Source: Collinsella ihumii (GTDB lineage: Bacteria > Actinomycetota > Coriobacteriia > Coriobacteriales > Coriobacteriaceae). From it: a DNA stretch of 64,000 nt. The stretch is from the NCBI RefSeq assembly GCF_900046475.1, contig NZ_FCOU01000009.1, forward strand, positions 62,001 to 126,000. The letters are read 5' to 3'. Position 1 is the stretch's first letter; every line of letters starts with the position of its first letter. A program made the translations under genes and the position numbers. The notes below the pieces were generated by a model. The model saw nothing but the letters and a program-made list of their open reading frames with translations, had not been told where the DNA came from and did not search any database. This document shows, piece by piece, positions 44,854 through 52,860 of the stretch.

Positions 44854-47105
44854 GATTCATCACCTGACACAGCCTCAGCAGCGGCCTTGCGCGCCGCCTC
44901 CTCGGCGGCGGCGACTTCCGGACTGTTTTCTGCGAGCAGGGCCTCTGGGCTCACATCGTTAGCCCAAAGCTGCTGCATGATGAAATAGCTTTCCTTAAGG
45001 CGCTCGTGGTAGGTAACGGTTTCTCCCCAGCCGACCATCTTCTTGCTGAACAACGAGATGGTGTCATCCCCATCACCAATACCGATATACATGGTGTCGA
45101 GCGACATGTTCTCTACACCGTAGTGCTCGTAGTAGTCATCATGAATCTGCATATCCGACGGGTTCGAGAAGTTCAGCAGCTGCCAAGGGATCTTGATCTC
45201 GACGAAACCGCCTCCGAAACAAAAATCAGCAAGAGAGTTGTAATCTTTGTTAGCAGGATTAGCGTTGCCGTACGTCAACTTTCCGGTTTCATACGACTTG
45301 TAGAAGTACTTATCCGTGACAGGAATCTTGTCATCCGGAACGGCGTTCTTAATGACTGACGTGTCCGTCAACGTCTGGAGCAGCAAATCGATATGCATAA
45401 AGTTCGATGAATCGGAAGCCGGGATGTCGATATATGGGTCCTCACCGGTCATCGCACGAAGCTGCATGGCTCGGAGAACTTCGTATCGCTCTTGGACAAG
45501 GACACGGCTGTTATTCTTCCCATCGAGAACGATAAGGAAGTCTGCCGCTCTATCAAAGGTGACATGGGGGTTAATGGAAGTTTTCGACCCGCTCTTCTGT
45601 GTCGTGTCGATAGGCAGATAGAGCTTGGTGCCCTCGTTTACATCTGAGCCTTCGACCATGAAGTAGATGAACTTCTCATCGTATTTCATCGACAAGGTTC
45701 GCCCGTCGGAAGTACCGATGATGTCGTCTTCAGTCCACTCTTCCCTATCCTCATCGACATAGCTTTTGCTGCGATCGTTGCCCGGATCGAAGGACATCAA
45801 TCCGAAGTACTGCTCATTCGTTTGGTAGTCGCTCCAGAACGGCGTTTCAAGCAGATCGACATTCGCCATGGTGTTCCATGTACGCTTGAACCATTCATCC
45901 TGCCAAGCGAACACGCAGCAACCCGAGCAGCCTGCAGTCATAATGTCGTCGTAGCAGCGAACCAGAGCCAAGCCCTGGTCGGACTCGCTCATGCTTCCCT
46001 GATTACGGTTTGTGTTTGCGTCTACCTGGGCCGAACCGCGCGCGCTCGGAATTCCGAACTCCGAGATTACCACTGGCATAGTGTGGTAATCGGCAAGAGT
46101 CTCAAGATAGGCGAGATACGTGTTGTTGTCACCGTACTTATCAACATAATTGGCGTACTGCGGCAGATACTGTAGATAATCGGGATAGTAGGGATAGATG
46201 TGGTACGAAGCGAACATTCCCGAAACGAGAGCATCTTCAGCAACGATGTTCTCCACATCGACCTTCGTGTACTTCTCGAAAAACACCTCGATGGCGCGAG
46301 GGTAATCGAAGGGGTCCGTGGTGGCCCAGTTGCTGAAAGCAAGCAGTCGCTGCTCTTTATACCGCGCCGCCTCGTAGTTCAACATGTCGTCGCCGACTTC
46401 GGCAAGCATGATCTCGAACGCGCTCGCATCAGACGTGGTGCTGATGTATTTGCCATGGTAGGAGCCAATGAGCTCGTTCGAGTTGTCGGTATAGGCGACA
46501 GTCGGTGCTTCCCACTCGACGCCGATGATATAGCCGAGAACCCACTCTGAGACGTCATATACGAACATACCCGATGCCGTAAGTCGGCCGAGCTCAACCC
46601 AGCGACGTCCATGAATGACGTCTACGACGGTTCGGCAGTCGGAGATGAAGCGGTCCTTGTAATCGGGATCGAATCCGTCCATATGGGAATTCTGGTTATA
46701 GTCGTCAATCCAGACGCCATGAATCAGATAGAGCGGGTCAGGGTTGTCAGTGTTATATTCCAGCAAGGCCTCATAGAATGATGGACTCTGGAGAATGTAG
46801 ACGCGAACGGTATTCGCGCCCATCTCCTTGATGAGCTTGAACCACCTGAGATACGTATCCTTATCGATAGCATAATCGGTCGCGAAGTGACCCGGGATAC
46901 CGATGCCCATATCGACGCCGCGAATCTCAAAGTCTTCCCAGCCGTCACCGGTGTTTATCTGGATTGTTTTATCCTCGGTCCGAGACCATGTTTCCAACGG
47001 GGCATTAGGATTGAGATCGATCACGATAGTGGTGCCGAAATACAGGAATGCGAGGAACATCGCCACGACCGTCATAACGGCGACCGAAATAATAAATCGT
47101 TTCAC
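44850..47105 (-). CDS. Membrane-anchored glycoside-hydrolase-like protein (clan GH-A type barrel)
   Basis: A 751-residue extracytoplasmic protein with an uncleaved-looking N-terminal helix (about 4-30). Residues 55-450 look like a beta/alpha barrel: EMGANTVRVYILQSPSF, then GVEWEAP (E197/E199, candidate acid/base) and VISEFGIPSARG (E349, candidate nucleophile). A beta-rich C-terminal part (about 470-710) may bind sugar. An Ala/Glu-rich tail follows. By context it may trim or release the polymer as BcsZ- or CcsZ-type hydrolases do. The family number cannot be assigned by eye. GTG 47105 follows GGAGG at 5 nt. Confidence 0.72.
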   Translation of the reverse strand: MKRFIISVAVMTVVAMFLAFLYFGTTIVIDLNPNAPLETWSRTEDKTIQINTGDGWEDFEIRGVDMGIGIPGHFATDYAIDKDTYLRWFKLIKEMGANTVRVYILQSPSFYEALLEYNTDNPDPLYLIHGVWIDDYNQNSHMDGFDPDYKDRFISDCRTVVDVIHGRRWVELGRLTASGMFVYDVSEWVLGYIIGVEWEAPTVAYTDNSNELIGSYHGKYISTTSDASAFEIMLAEVGDDMLNYEAARYKEQRLLAFSNWATTDPFDYPRAIEVFFEKYTKVDVENIVAEDALVSGMFASYHIYPYYPDYLQYLPQYANYVDKYGDNNTYLAYLETLADYHTMPVVISEFGIPSARGSAQVDANTNRNQGSMSESDQGLALVRCYDDIMTAGCSGCCVFAWQDEWFKRTWNTMANVDLLETPFWSDYQTNEQYFGLMSFDPGNDRSKSYVDEDREEWTEDDIIGTSDGRTLSMKYDEKFIYFMVEGSDVNEGTKLYLPIDTTQKSGSKTSINPHVTFDRAADFLIVLDGKNNSRVLVQERYEVLRAMQLRAMTGEDPYIDIPASDSSNFMHIDLLLQTLTDTSVIKNAVPDDKIPVTDKYFYKSYETGKLTYGNANPANKDYNSLADFCFGGGFVEIKIPWQLLNFSNPSDMQIHDDYYEHYGVENMSLDTMYIGIGDGDDTISLFSKKMVGWGETVTYHERLKESYFIMQQLWANDVSPEALLAENSPEVAAAEEAARKAAAEAVSGDES

Positions 47106-47448
47106 GGCACCTCCTTAGTGGTTGAATTTCTTAACAGCCGATTCGTGCGAATACTGACGAAGGTTCTCGATGTACCTATCAAGCCAAGCACCACGTGAAG
47201 TAATAAATGTCTTAAGATCTGAGACTGCTTCTTCAAAATTCTTTGGGCGTCTAGATTCAGGATCGATGGCGGTATCTTCAGGGGACTCCATCGCCCATCG
47301 ATTAGCATCTCGCTGAACAGCGGGTCCAAGATAGTCAGCGACTTCATCGATCATTTGGAGCCAACTTTGATCAGACATGACACCTTCACGAAGGTCTCTA
47401 TATCTGTCAATGACAAGCTTGCAGAACTGCTCATCTTTAAACAGCATA

Positions 47449-48689
47449 CAATGCTCTTTTGCACAGTGTGGATAGATTTGACTCCATATATGCCGCCTAG
47501 CTGCGGCCTCCTCCATAGAAGTCCCGGTACCTCAGCGTACCGGGGCACTCCATGGCGCGACCGAGCACCATCGCGGCCTTCTCCATGGCGCCTGACGGCG
47601 GGTTGGCGATGACGCTGAACAGGTCGAGCCATCCCTTCAGGTCGGCGCGGTCGAAGCCCTTGTGGGCGTCCAGGAACGACTTCAGCAGGAAGTGCAGCCG
47701 GTTCACGTCCGCCAGCGGGTTCTCCCGGTCGGGCAGGCTCTTCAGCCGCCTCGAGTCGTACTCGACGCTGGCGAGCCCGAGCTCGCGGACCAGGGCGCGG
47801 TGGGACTTCTCCTTGTCGTGCAGGAGCGTCGAGCCCCGCGCGACGTGGCCCGAGTAGGCCGCGAGCGCCCTGGTCCGCGAGCTCGGGCTCGCCAGCGTCG
47901 AGTACGACTCGAGGCGGACCGGCCCCGGCCGTCGGTCGCGACCGCGATGCACAGCTTGTTGCGCGACAGGCCCCGCTTGAGGGAGCCGTCGGCGTTGCGC
48001 TCGGCCTCCGCCGCGGGGACCGGGTAGTACGTCTCGTCAATCTGGACGCGCCCGGAGAGGACGGTGCCGTCCTGGATCCCGTCGAGCACGAGGAAGAGCT
48101 TGGCGAGCCACCAGGGCGGGGTGGTCGGCGACCTGCGGTTCGAGCGGGCTATCTCGCGGACGCTGTCGAAGGAGAGCAGCTGGATGACGAACTCGCACCA
48201 ATCCGAGACCGGCACCTTGCGCCCCTCGAAGATGGTCCCCGTGGCGGGCGTGAACGTCCTGCCGCAGGACCGGCAGGCCCAGCGCCTGACGCCGCGCGAG
48301 TCGAAACCGTCGCGCACGATGTCGGGCGACGCGCACCGCGGGCAGGATGCCCGCTCGTACCCGTTGAGGAACTCCGCGTCCCCGGCGGTCGGGGCGTGCC
48401 TGGCGGCGTAGGCCTCGCGGTGGGCCCGGGCGACGAGCGCCTGGGCGGGCGTGACGTCCGATTCGGGGACGCCGTCCCACGGCGTCGCGGACGCCGAGGG
48501 CATCTTCTTCCTTGCGCGCATGGTGGTGGTCCGATCCCGTCCCGCGGGATGCCGCGCGATCCGGACCACCACGTCGCGAGAGCGCGGCACCCCGCGGGAC
48601 GCTCTCGCGGGCGTGCTATGTCATCTCGGATTATACGACCGAGGCAGTCGGGACGGCGAATCTATCCACACTGTGCAAAAGATCATTTT
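47449..48689 (-). mobile_element. IS1595-type insertion sequence, copy 2 (transposase broken)
   Basis: A 1,241-bp element with the same ends as copy 1 and an 8-bp target duplication ACAGCATA (47441-47448 and 48690-48697). It is nearly identical to copy 1 apart from a 36-base stretch replaced by 41 bases that copy another part of the transposase in inverted orientation. Its insertion interrupts cotH in the same orientation as the gene and may cut expression of the operon downstream. Confidence 0.92.
47497..48521 (-). pseudogene. IS1595-type transposase, frameshifted by an inverted local duplication
   Basis: It matches the transposase at 35144-36163 up to ATDGRGRS, where frame is lost because of a net +5 base change. 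The zinc ribbon and the QIDETYYPVP motif precede the lesion. The region from RALAAYSGHVARG to the stop is intact but in another frame. The 53 bases 47865-47917 are an inverted copy of 47746-47798 in the same gene. It probably cannot be transposed by its own product; copy 1 could supply transposase. Confidence 0.9.
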
Positions 48690-49908
48690 ACAGCATATAA
48701 TACCAATTGCGTTCAATGAGATAAAACTCATTAACAGGGGTTGGGTCTTGGTAGTTATTAAAAGTATTGTCGTAATCCCAAACTGGACCAAGAGTCACAA
48801 GGCCACGAATGTCTTTAAATAAGTAAGTGGAATACGCGCTGAAATCATCGTTAATTACAAACTCATTGAGCACGAACAGGTCAACGAAGCTTTCAACGTC
48901 AAGAGTTGTCCAATACCCGTATTGGGCAGTATCGTAGTCATATGAATACAGAGCCTTCTCCCAATCGCTAACATCTTGTTCAATGTACCTTCGCTGCGCC
49001 TCTGTCAATGTGGTTTCATTAGGATAAATAATATCCAGATAGTTGATAGACCTACGCGTATACAGGAGAAAGTCAGAAATTGTGGTGCTTGATGAGGCTG
49101 TTTCGTCAAGCGCAATGATATAGCTGGTTTCAGCTTGATTCGGATCAGATTCATTTATCTCAACACGACCTTCCTCCATCTTGATGGTGGAAACCGCAAG
49201 GTAAACGCCCTGATATTCATTATTAAGATAGAGTTCAAAGTATCGTACATCAGGAACATATTCACTCATGTATTGTCCTGCAATATTGTATGCAATATAG
49301 TTCCTCATTAACGACTTATCGACCGCTGGTCCATGCAAGGCCCAAGTTTCACTCTCCTGCATTCCCAAGAGGGGTAAGTTGTTGTCAGTCCCGTCTTCAT
49401 TAATGAGAGTAATTGCAAAATTATGCTTATCAAACAATCGCGAGGAATTGCCTCTGACGCGAATAAGACAGTTGCTAGTCAAGTTAGGTTCATCGGACAG
49501 CCTATTCGCTGAACCTTCTGAATCAAATTGTTGTAAAGATGCAACAACCGTATCAGATCCATCAGCAGCAGGTTCAGGGACCGCGATCTTGTTTTCATCA
49601 CGAATGACACGGCCGTCCGCATCGTACATCGGGCCGCCGGGAATCTTCTGGCCACCGGTGTCAATCGAGATGATGGGTAGATGCGTAGCGAAGGTGGCAG
49701 GGTCGGTATTCAGCGACGAGGCAGCAGCCTGATCCTCGGCAGAAAGATCAGAAAGCTGCTGCGACGTCTTATGCTGCAGCACGCGATTCTCGTATTCATT
49801 TCGTTCCGCAATCTCCCAGGTCGCGAAATGGGCGAAAACCGCTACGGCGATCAGCGCGAAACTGGAAAGAATGACAATGATACGTGTACGCATATAACCC
49901 CTGATATC

Positions 49909-50592
49909 TTAGCTGCCGATCTCGTCGTTCTGCGCGACGATGTTCACGTAATCGATGTTCTCGAGCTCATACAGACGGTCGGTGAGCGACGGTCCGCCGG
50001 GCTTCTGGGCGCGATCGAGTGCGCCCTTGCTGATCTCGTAGATGAGCTCAACGGAATCTTCAGTCGTATTCTTGACGCGCAGCGAAGCCTTGTTGCCGAG
50101 ATACTCGTAGATACGACCCTGGACCTCGACCTCGCGGATCCGGGCGGCGCGCACGATGATCAGCGTGCGGACGTCATTGCGGATACGACCGAGCAGCAGC
50201 ATAAGCAAGAACACGACGGCGCTGCCGACGGCAGCGGCCAGGAACTGCGCGACACCGCAGCAGATGCCGCAGATGATCGCCCAGAAGATATAGGTCGTGT
50301 CGCGGGCGTCCTTGATGGCAGTGCGGAAACGCACGATGGACAGGGCACCGACCATACCAAGGGACAAAGCGATGCTCGAGCCGATGACCATCATGACGGT
50401 GGTGGTCAGAACGGTCAGCGTCACCAGGTTGACGTTGAACTTCTGAGAGTAGATCGTTCCCGCATGGGAAACCCAGTACGAGAAGAAGATGGCGAGGCCC
50501 AGGCATGCTGAGATGATCACGCGTAGCGCGGCGTCCTCGAAACCGATAACTGAGGCGGAGCCCTCAAGCAGCTGATAAAGTTCCTGTCTCAC
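49909..50592 (-). CDS. DUF4956 membrane protein
   Basis: A 227-residue protein with about four membrane helices (22-42, 55-80, 95-135) followed by a cytosolic domain (about 140-227). The hallmark SSIALSLGMVGALSIVRFRT and AIKDARDTTYIFWA are clear. Function is unknown; the family is often found with VTC-domain and CotH genes, as here. GTG 50592 follows GGGAGG closely after the VTC stop. It probably forms a membrane complex with these partners. Confidence 0.88.
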   Translation of the reverse strand: MRQELYQLLEGSASVIGFEDAALRVIISACLGLAIFFSYWVSHAGTIYSQKFNVNLVTLTVLTTTVMMVIGSSIALSLGMVGALSIVRFRTAIKDARDTTYIFWAIICGICCGVAQFLAAAVGSAVVFLLMLLLGRIRNDVRTLIIVRAARIREVEVQGRIYEYLGNKASLRVKNTTEDSVELIYEISKGALDRAQKPGGPSLTDRLYELENIDYVNIVAQNDEIGS

Positions 50593-50604
50593 GTTGTTTC
50601 CTCC

Positions 50605-51300
50605 CTAGAATTGATAACCCATGGTGATGTCACGGCTCAGACAGTACTTGCTCACTGAAAGCGGTCGCTTTGAGACCGAATTGATGGCGTCTTTGATGTA
50701 GCTCAGTAAGAACCCGTTGTACTTGACCTCGAGAATCACGTTGAACGGGTCGAGCACCGGATGCAAGCAGAGATTCTCATCGAACGGGTTGACGTTGGCC
50801 TCCGTGGCCCGCACCTCGGTATCGAAGGTAATGCGGATGCGGTTCTCCTTCGCCACAAACGCCTGGCGCTTGTACTCGACGATGGCCTTCGGCTTGTACC
50901 CATTGATGGTGATAAGTGAGTACATCTCTGACGCGAAGGTCTCGGGGCGCTGAAGCATCCAGCCCATATCTCCCTTGACCAGGGCCTGAGCCTCTTCACG
51001 ATTGAGCGGAAGCGAACGCTTCATCTGGTCGTCACCCTGCTTCTGCTTGCATTCGAGCAGGGCGAAATCGCCTGCAGGATCGTACAGGCGCAGACGCACC
51101 TTACGGCGCGGATCGGTACCGAAGAGCTTCTCGACAAAATCCCGATCGTGCAGCGTGTCGAAGTACAGCGAGCGGATGCGGTACCCGCAGGAGCCGTTGT
51201 GCTCGTCTTCCTGCATGATGGCACCGAGCCGCCGCCTCAGCTTGACCGCGGTGACGGGATCGATGAGAAATTTCTTTTCCTGTCGCGTTACCTGGCGCAA
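50605..51300 (-). CDS. VTC-domain protein (polyphosphate polymerase-like)
   Basis: A 231-residue tunnel-fold protein of the CYTH/VTC group. The basic and acidic tunnel residues are visible in RQEKKFLID, YRIRSLYFDT, KVRLRLYD, LECKQK, VEYKRQAFV, RITFDTEVRA and ILEVKYNG. In yeast Vtc4 this domain makes polyphosphate from ATP; the bacterial role is unproven. TTG 51300 with AGGGGAG 5 nt upstream gives a normal domain start; the frame is open to 51393. No membrane helix is present, so DUF4956 may recruit it. It is the first gene of the seven-gene operon. Confidence 0.85.
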   Translation of the reverse strand: MRQVTRQEKKFLIDPVTAVKLRRRLGAIMQEDEHNGSCGYRIRSLYFDTLHDRDFVEKLFGTDPRRKVRLRLYDPAGDFALLECKQKQGDDQMKRSLPLNREEAQALVKGDMGWMLQRPETFASEMYSLITINGYKPKAIVEYKRQAFVAKENRIRITFDTEVRATEANVNPFDENLCLHPVLDPFNVILEVKYNGFLLSYIKDAINSVSKRPLSVSKYCLSRDITMGYQF

Positions 51301-51580
51301 CGTCACTCCCCTATCCGGGGATCCGTTCAGGAGGTGCAACAAAGGGAGCATGCAGCCGATGCATGCCCGCAAATGACTTAATTGTCCGTGCATTCGGAGT
51401 TGGGCGCTTGGTCAGGGGTGCCGTCCCGCAACCTAGCGTACCTTGAGACTCCTGAAGGGAACCCGACCTATCCTTCCTCACATTTACCGTTCGTACCTAT
51501 AAAATATAGCATTGGTTGAGCGCCCTCACACCAGATATGGGGACAATTTAAGTTTCAAACCCCATCGCTTGAGGGATACT

Positions 51581-52744
51581 ATGTTGGTATCCCTGCCCAT
51601 TCCGGCTTTCGTTGCCAAAAGAGATGCTTTCATGAAAGTTTCGGACTACATATTCAGTTTCCCGTTCGCACGCCTGAAGACCTACTTCCGTGAGGCGCGC
51701 GATGAGATCGTCGAGGCGAACCTGAGCTATCTTCGGTTCGCCTCGACGGCCACCTTGGTCCTGCTTATCCTGAACCTCTTCCTGGCGTCTCGCCTTATCC
51801 GAAACTGGACGCCGAGCGTATACCATATCGCGTTTCTGCCGGCCATGCTCGTGTTCAGCATCGTCACTTGGTTGCTGAAGAATAAGCGGGGCCTCTCGTC
51901 ACGCGCCATCATGGTGCTCACCGTGGTGTTCGAGGTCGTCCTGTATGGATTCGTCATCGCTATCGACACGATCGGCTCCCCCGATGCGCCGAGCATCTTC
52001 GTGCAGCTGGTCTGCGTGGCGCTTCCCGCCGTTTTCATCCTGCCGCCGTGGATCTCATACGGCCTTGTGGGGTGCGCTGAGCTCGCCTGCTTCATCATGA
52101 CGCACTTCAAGAACCCCTTTATCGCGCAGTACGACGTCTTCCAGCTGTTCGTGGGGCTGCTGTTCTCCATCTGCGTATCTCAGCTCGTGATGAGCTACAG
52201 GCTCGACACCTATGACATGAGGGCGAAGTACGAGGGCCTGAGTGTGCGCGATACGCTGTCCAACCTGTACAACAAGCGCGCGTTCTACGAGAAGGCGCAT
52301 GCGTACCTGGAGCGCACGAACCCCTCCTCCACCTGCGCGATCGCGTTTATCGACCTCGACGACTTCAAGGCCGTGAACGACACGCTGGGCCACCGTGCGG
52401 GCGACGAGATCTTGATCGGCATGGGCAATATCCTAAGCGAGCTGTTCCGCCCGAACGACATCATCTGCCGGTTCGGCGGCGACGAGTTCCTGATCCTGTT
52501 GGATGGACTCGTCGATGAGCGGATCATCCGGCGCCGCTTCAGCTTGGTGCTCGACCGGTTCGCCATGAAGAGCCGGGAGCTCGCGGGCAGAAAGCTCACC
52601 TGCAGCGTCGGCGTCGTGTGCGCCGAGAACATCGACGTGAAGCTCGACAACATGGTCGCCATGGCGGATATCGCCCTCTACGAGGCGAAGCACGCCGGCA
52701 AGAACAACATCGTCATCACCTGGACCACGTCGCTTTCCAACTAG
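51581..52744 (+). CDS. Membrane diguanylate cyclase (GGDEF)
   Basis: A 387-residue protein. Five to six hydrophobic segments lie between about residues 48 and 200. The GGDEF domain (about 220-380) has RDTLSNLYNKRAFYEKA, AFIDLDDFKAVND and an intact CRFGGDEFLILL active site. It should make c-di-GMP at the membrane. ATG 51581 has GAGGG 5 nt upstream; ATG 51632 and the frame from 51512 are alternatives. It is divergent from the VTC-CotH-GT2 operon, sharing the 280-bp region 51301-51580, which contains the AT-rich TATAAAATATAGC near 51499, a possible -10. The pairing suggests control of the operon or its product. Confidence 0.85.
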   Translation: MLVSLPIPAFVAKRDAFMKVSDYIFSFPFARLKTYFREARDEIVEANLSYLRFASTATLVLLILNLFLASRLIRNWTPSVYHIAFLPAMLVFSIVTWLLKNKRGLSSRAIMVLTVVFEVVLYGFVIAIDTIGSPDAPSIFVQLVCVALPAVFILPPWISYGLVGCAELACFIMTHFKNPFIAQYDVFQLFVGLLFSICVSQLVMSYRLDTYDMRAKYEGLSVRDTLSNLYNKRAFYEKAHAYLERTNPSSTCAIAFIDLDDFKAVNDTLGHRAGDEILIGMGNILSELFRPNDIICRFGGDEFLILLDGLVDERIIRRRFSLVLDRFAMKSRELAGRKLTCSVGVVCAENIDVKLDNMVAMADIALYEAKHAGKNNIVITWTTSLSN

Positions 52745-52745
52745 C

Positions 52746-52816
52746 GATCATTCGGGGACGGAGTAAATCTGATCACAGCAGCGCTGTGATCAGATTTACT
52801 CCGTCCCCGAATGATC
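52746..52816. repeat. Perfect 34-bp palindrome with 3-nt loop
   Basis: Arms 52746-52779 and 52783-52816 match without error; the outer part reads GATCATTCGGGGACGGAG. It begins 1 nt after the GGDEF stop codon. It carries the GGGGAC word also found at 2274 and 63293. Confidence 0.92.
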
Positions 52817-52817
52817 A

Positions 52818-52846
52818 GCCCAGGGCCCCTCTGTGGGGCCCTGGGC
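52818..52846. terminator. GC-rich terminator-like hairpin between convergent genes
   Basis: GCCCAGGGCCCC and its perfect inverse form a 12-bp stem with loop TCTGT, between the GGDEF gene and ppdK. Neither side has a strong U-run. Confidence 0.6.
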
Positions 52847-52860
52847 GAAAAGGGGGAAGG

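Larger units (their letters stand above)
47115..49893 (-). pseudogene. cotH: CotH-type protein kinase gene split by an IS1595-type element
   Basis: The 5' part (48690-49893) encodes an N-terminal membrane helix and a CotH kinase-like domain: GNSSRLFDKHNFAI, ESETWALHGPAVDKSLMRNY, LNNEYQGVYLAVSTIKMEEG and GPVWDYDNTFNN, whose DYD resembles the metal-binding Asp motif. The IS cuts after RNWYYML. Removing it and one 8-bp duplicate continues FKDEQFCKLVIDRYRDLREG to the stop at 47115, about 512 residues in all. CotH proteins of Bacillus spores phosphorylate serines of coat proteins. Here the kinase lies in a polysaccharide operon between DUF4956 and the glycosidase-like gene. The truncated product retains most of the kinase-like domain but ends in IS-derived sequence. 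Confidence 0.9.
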
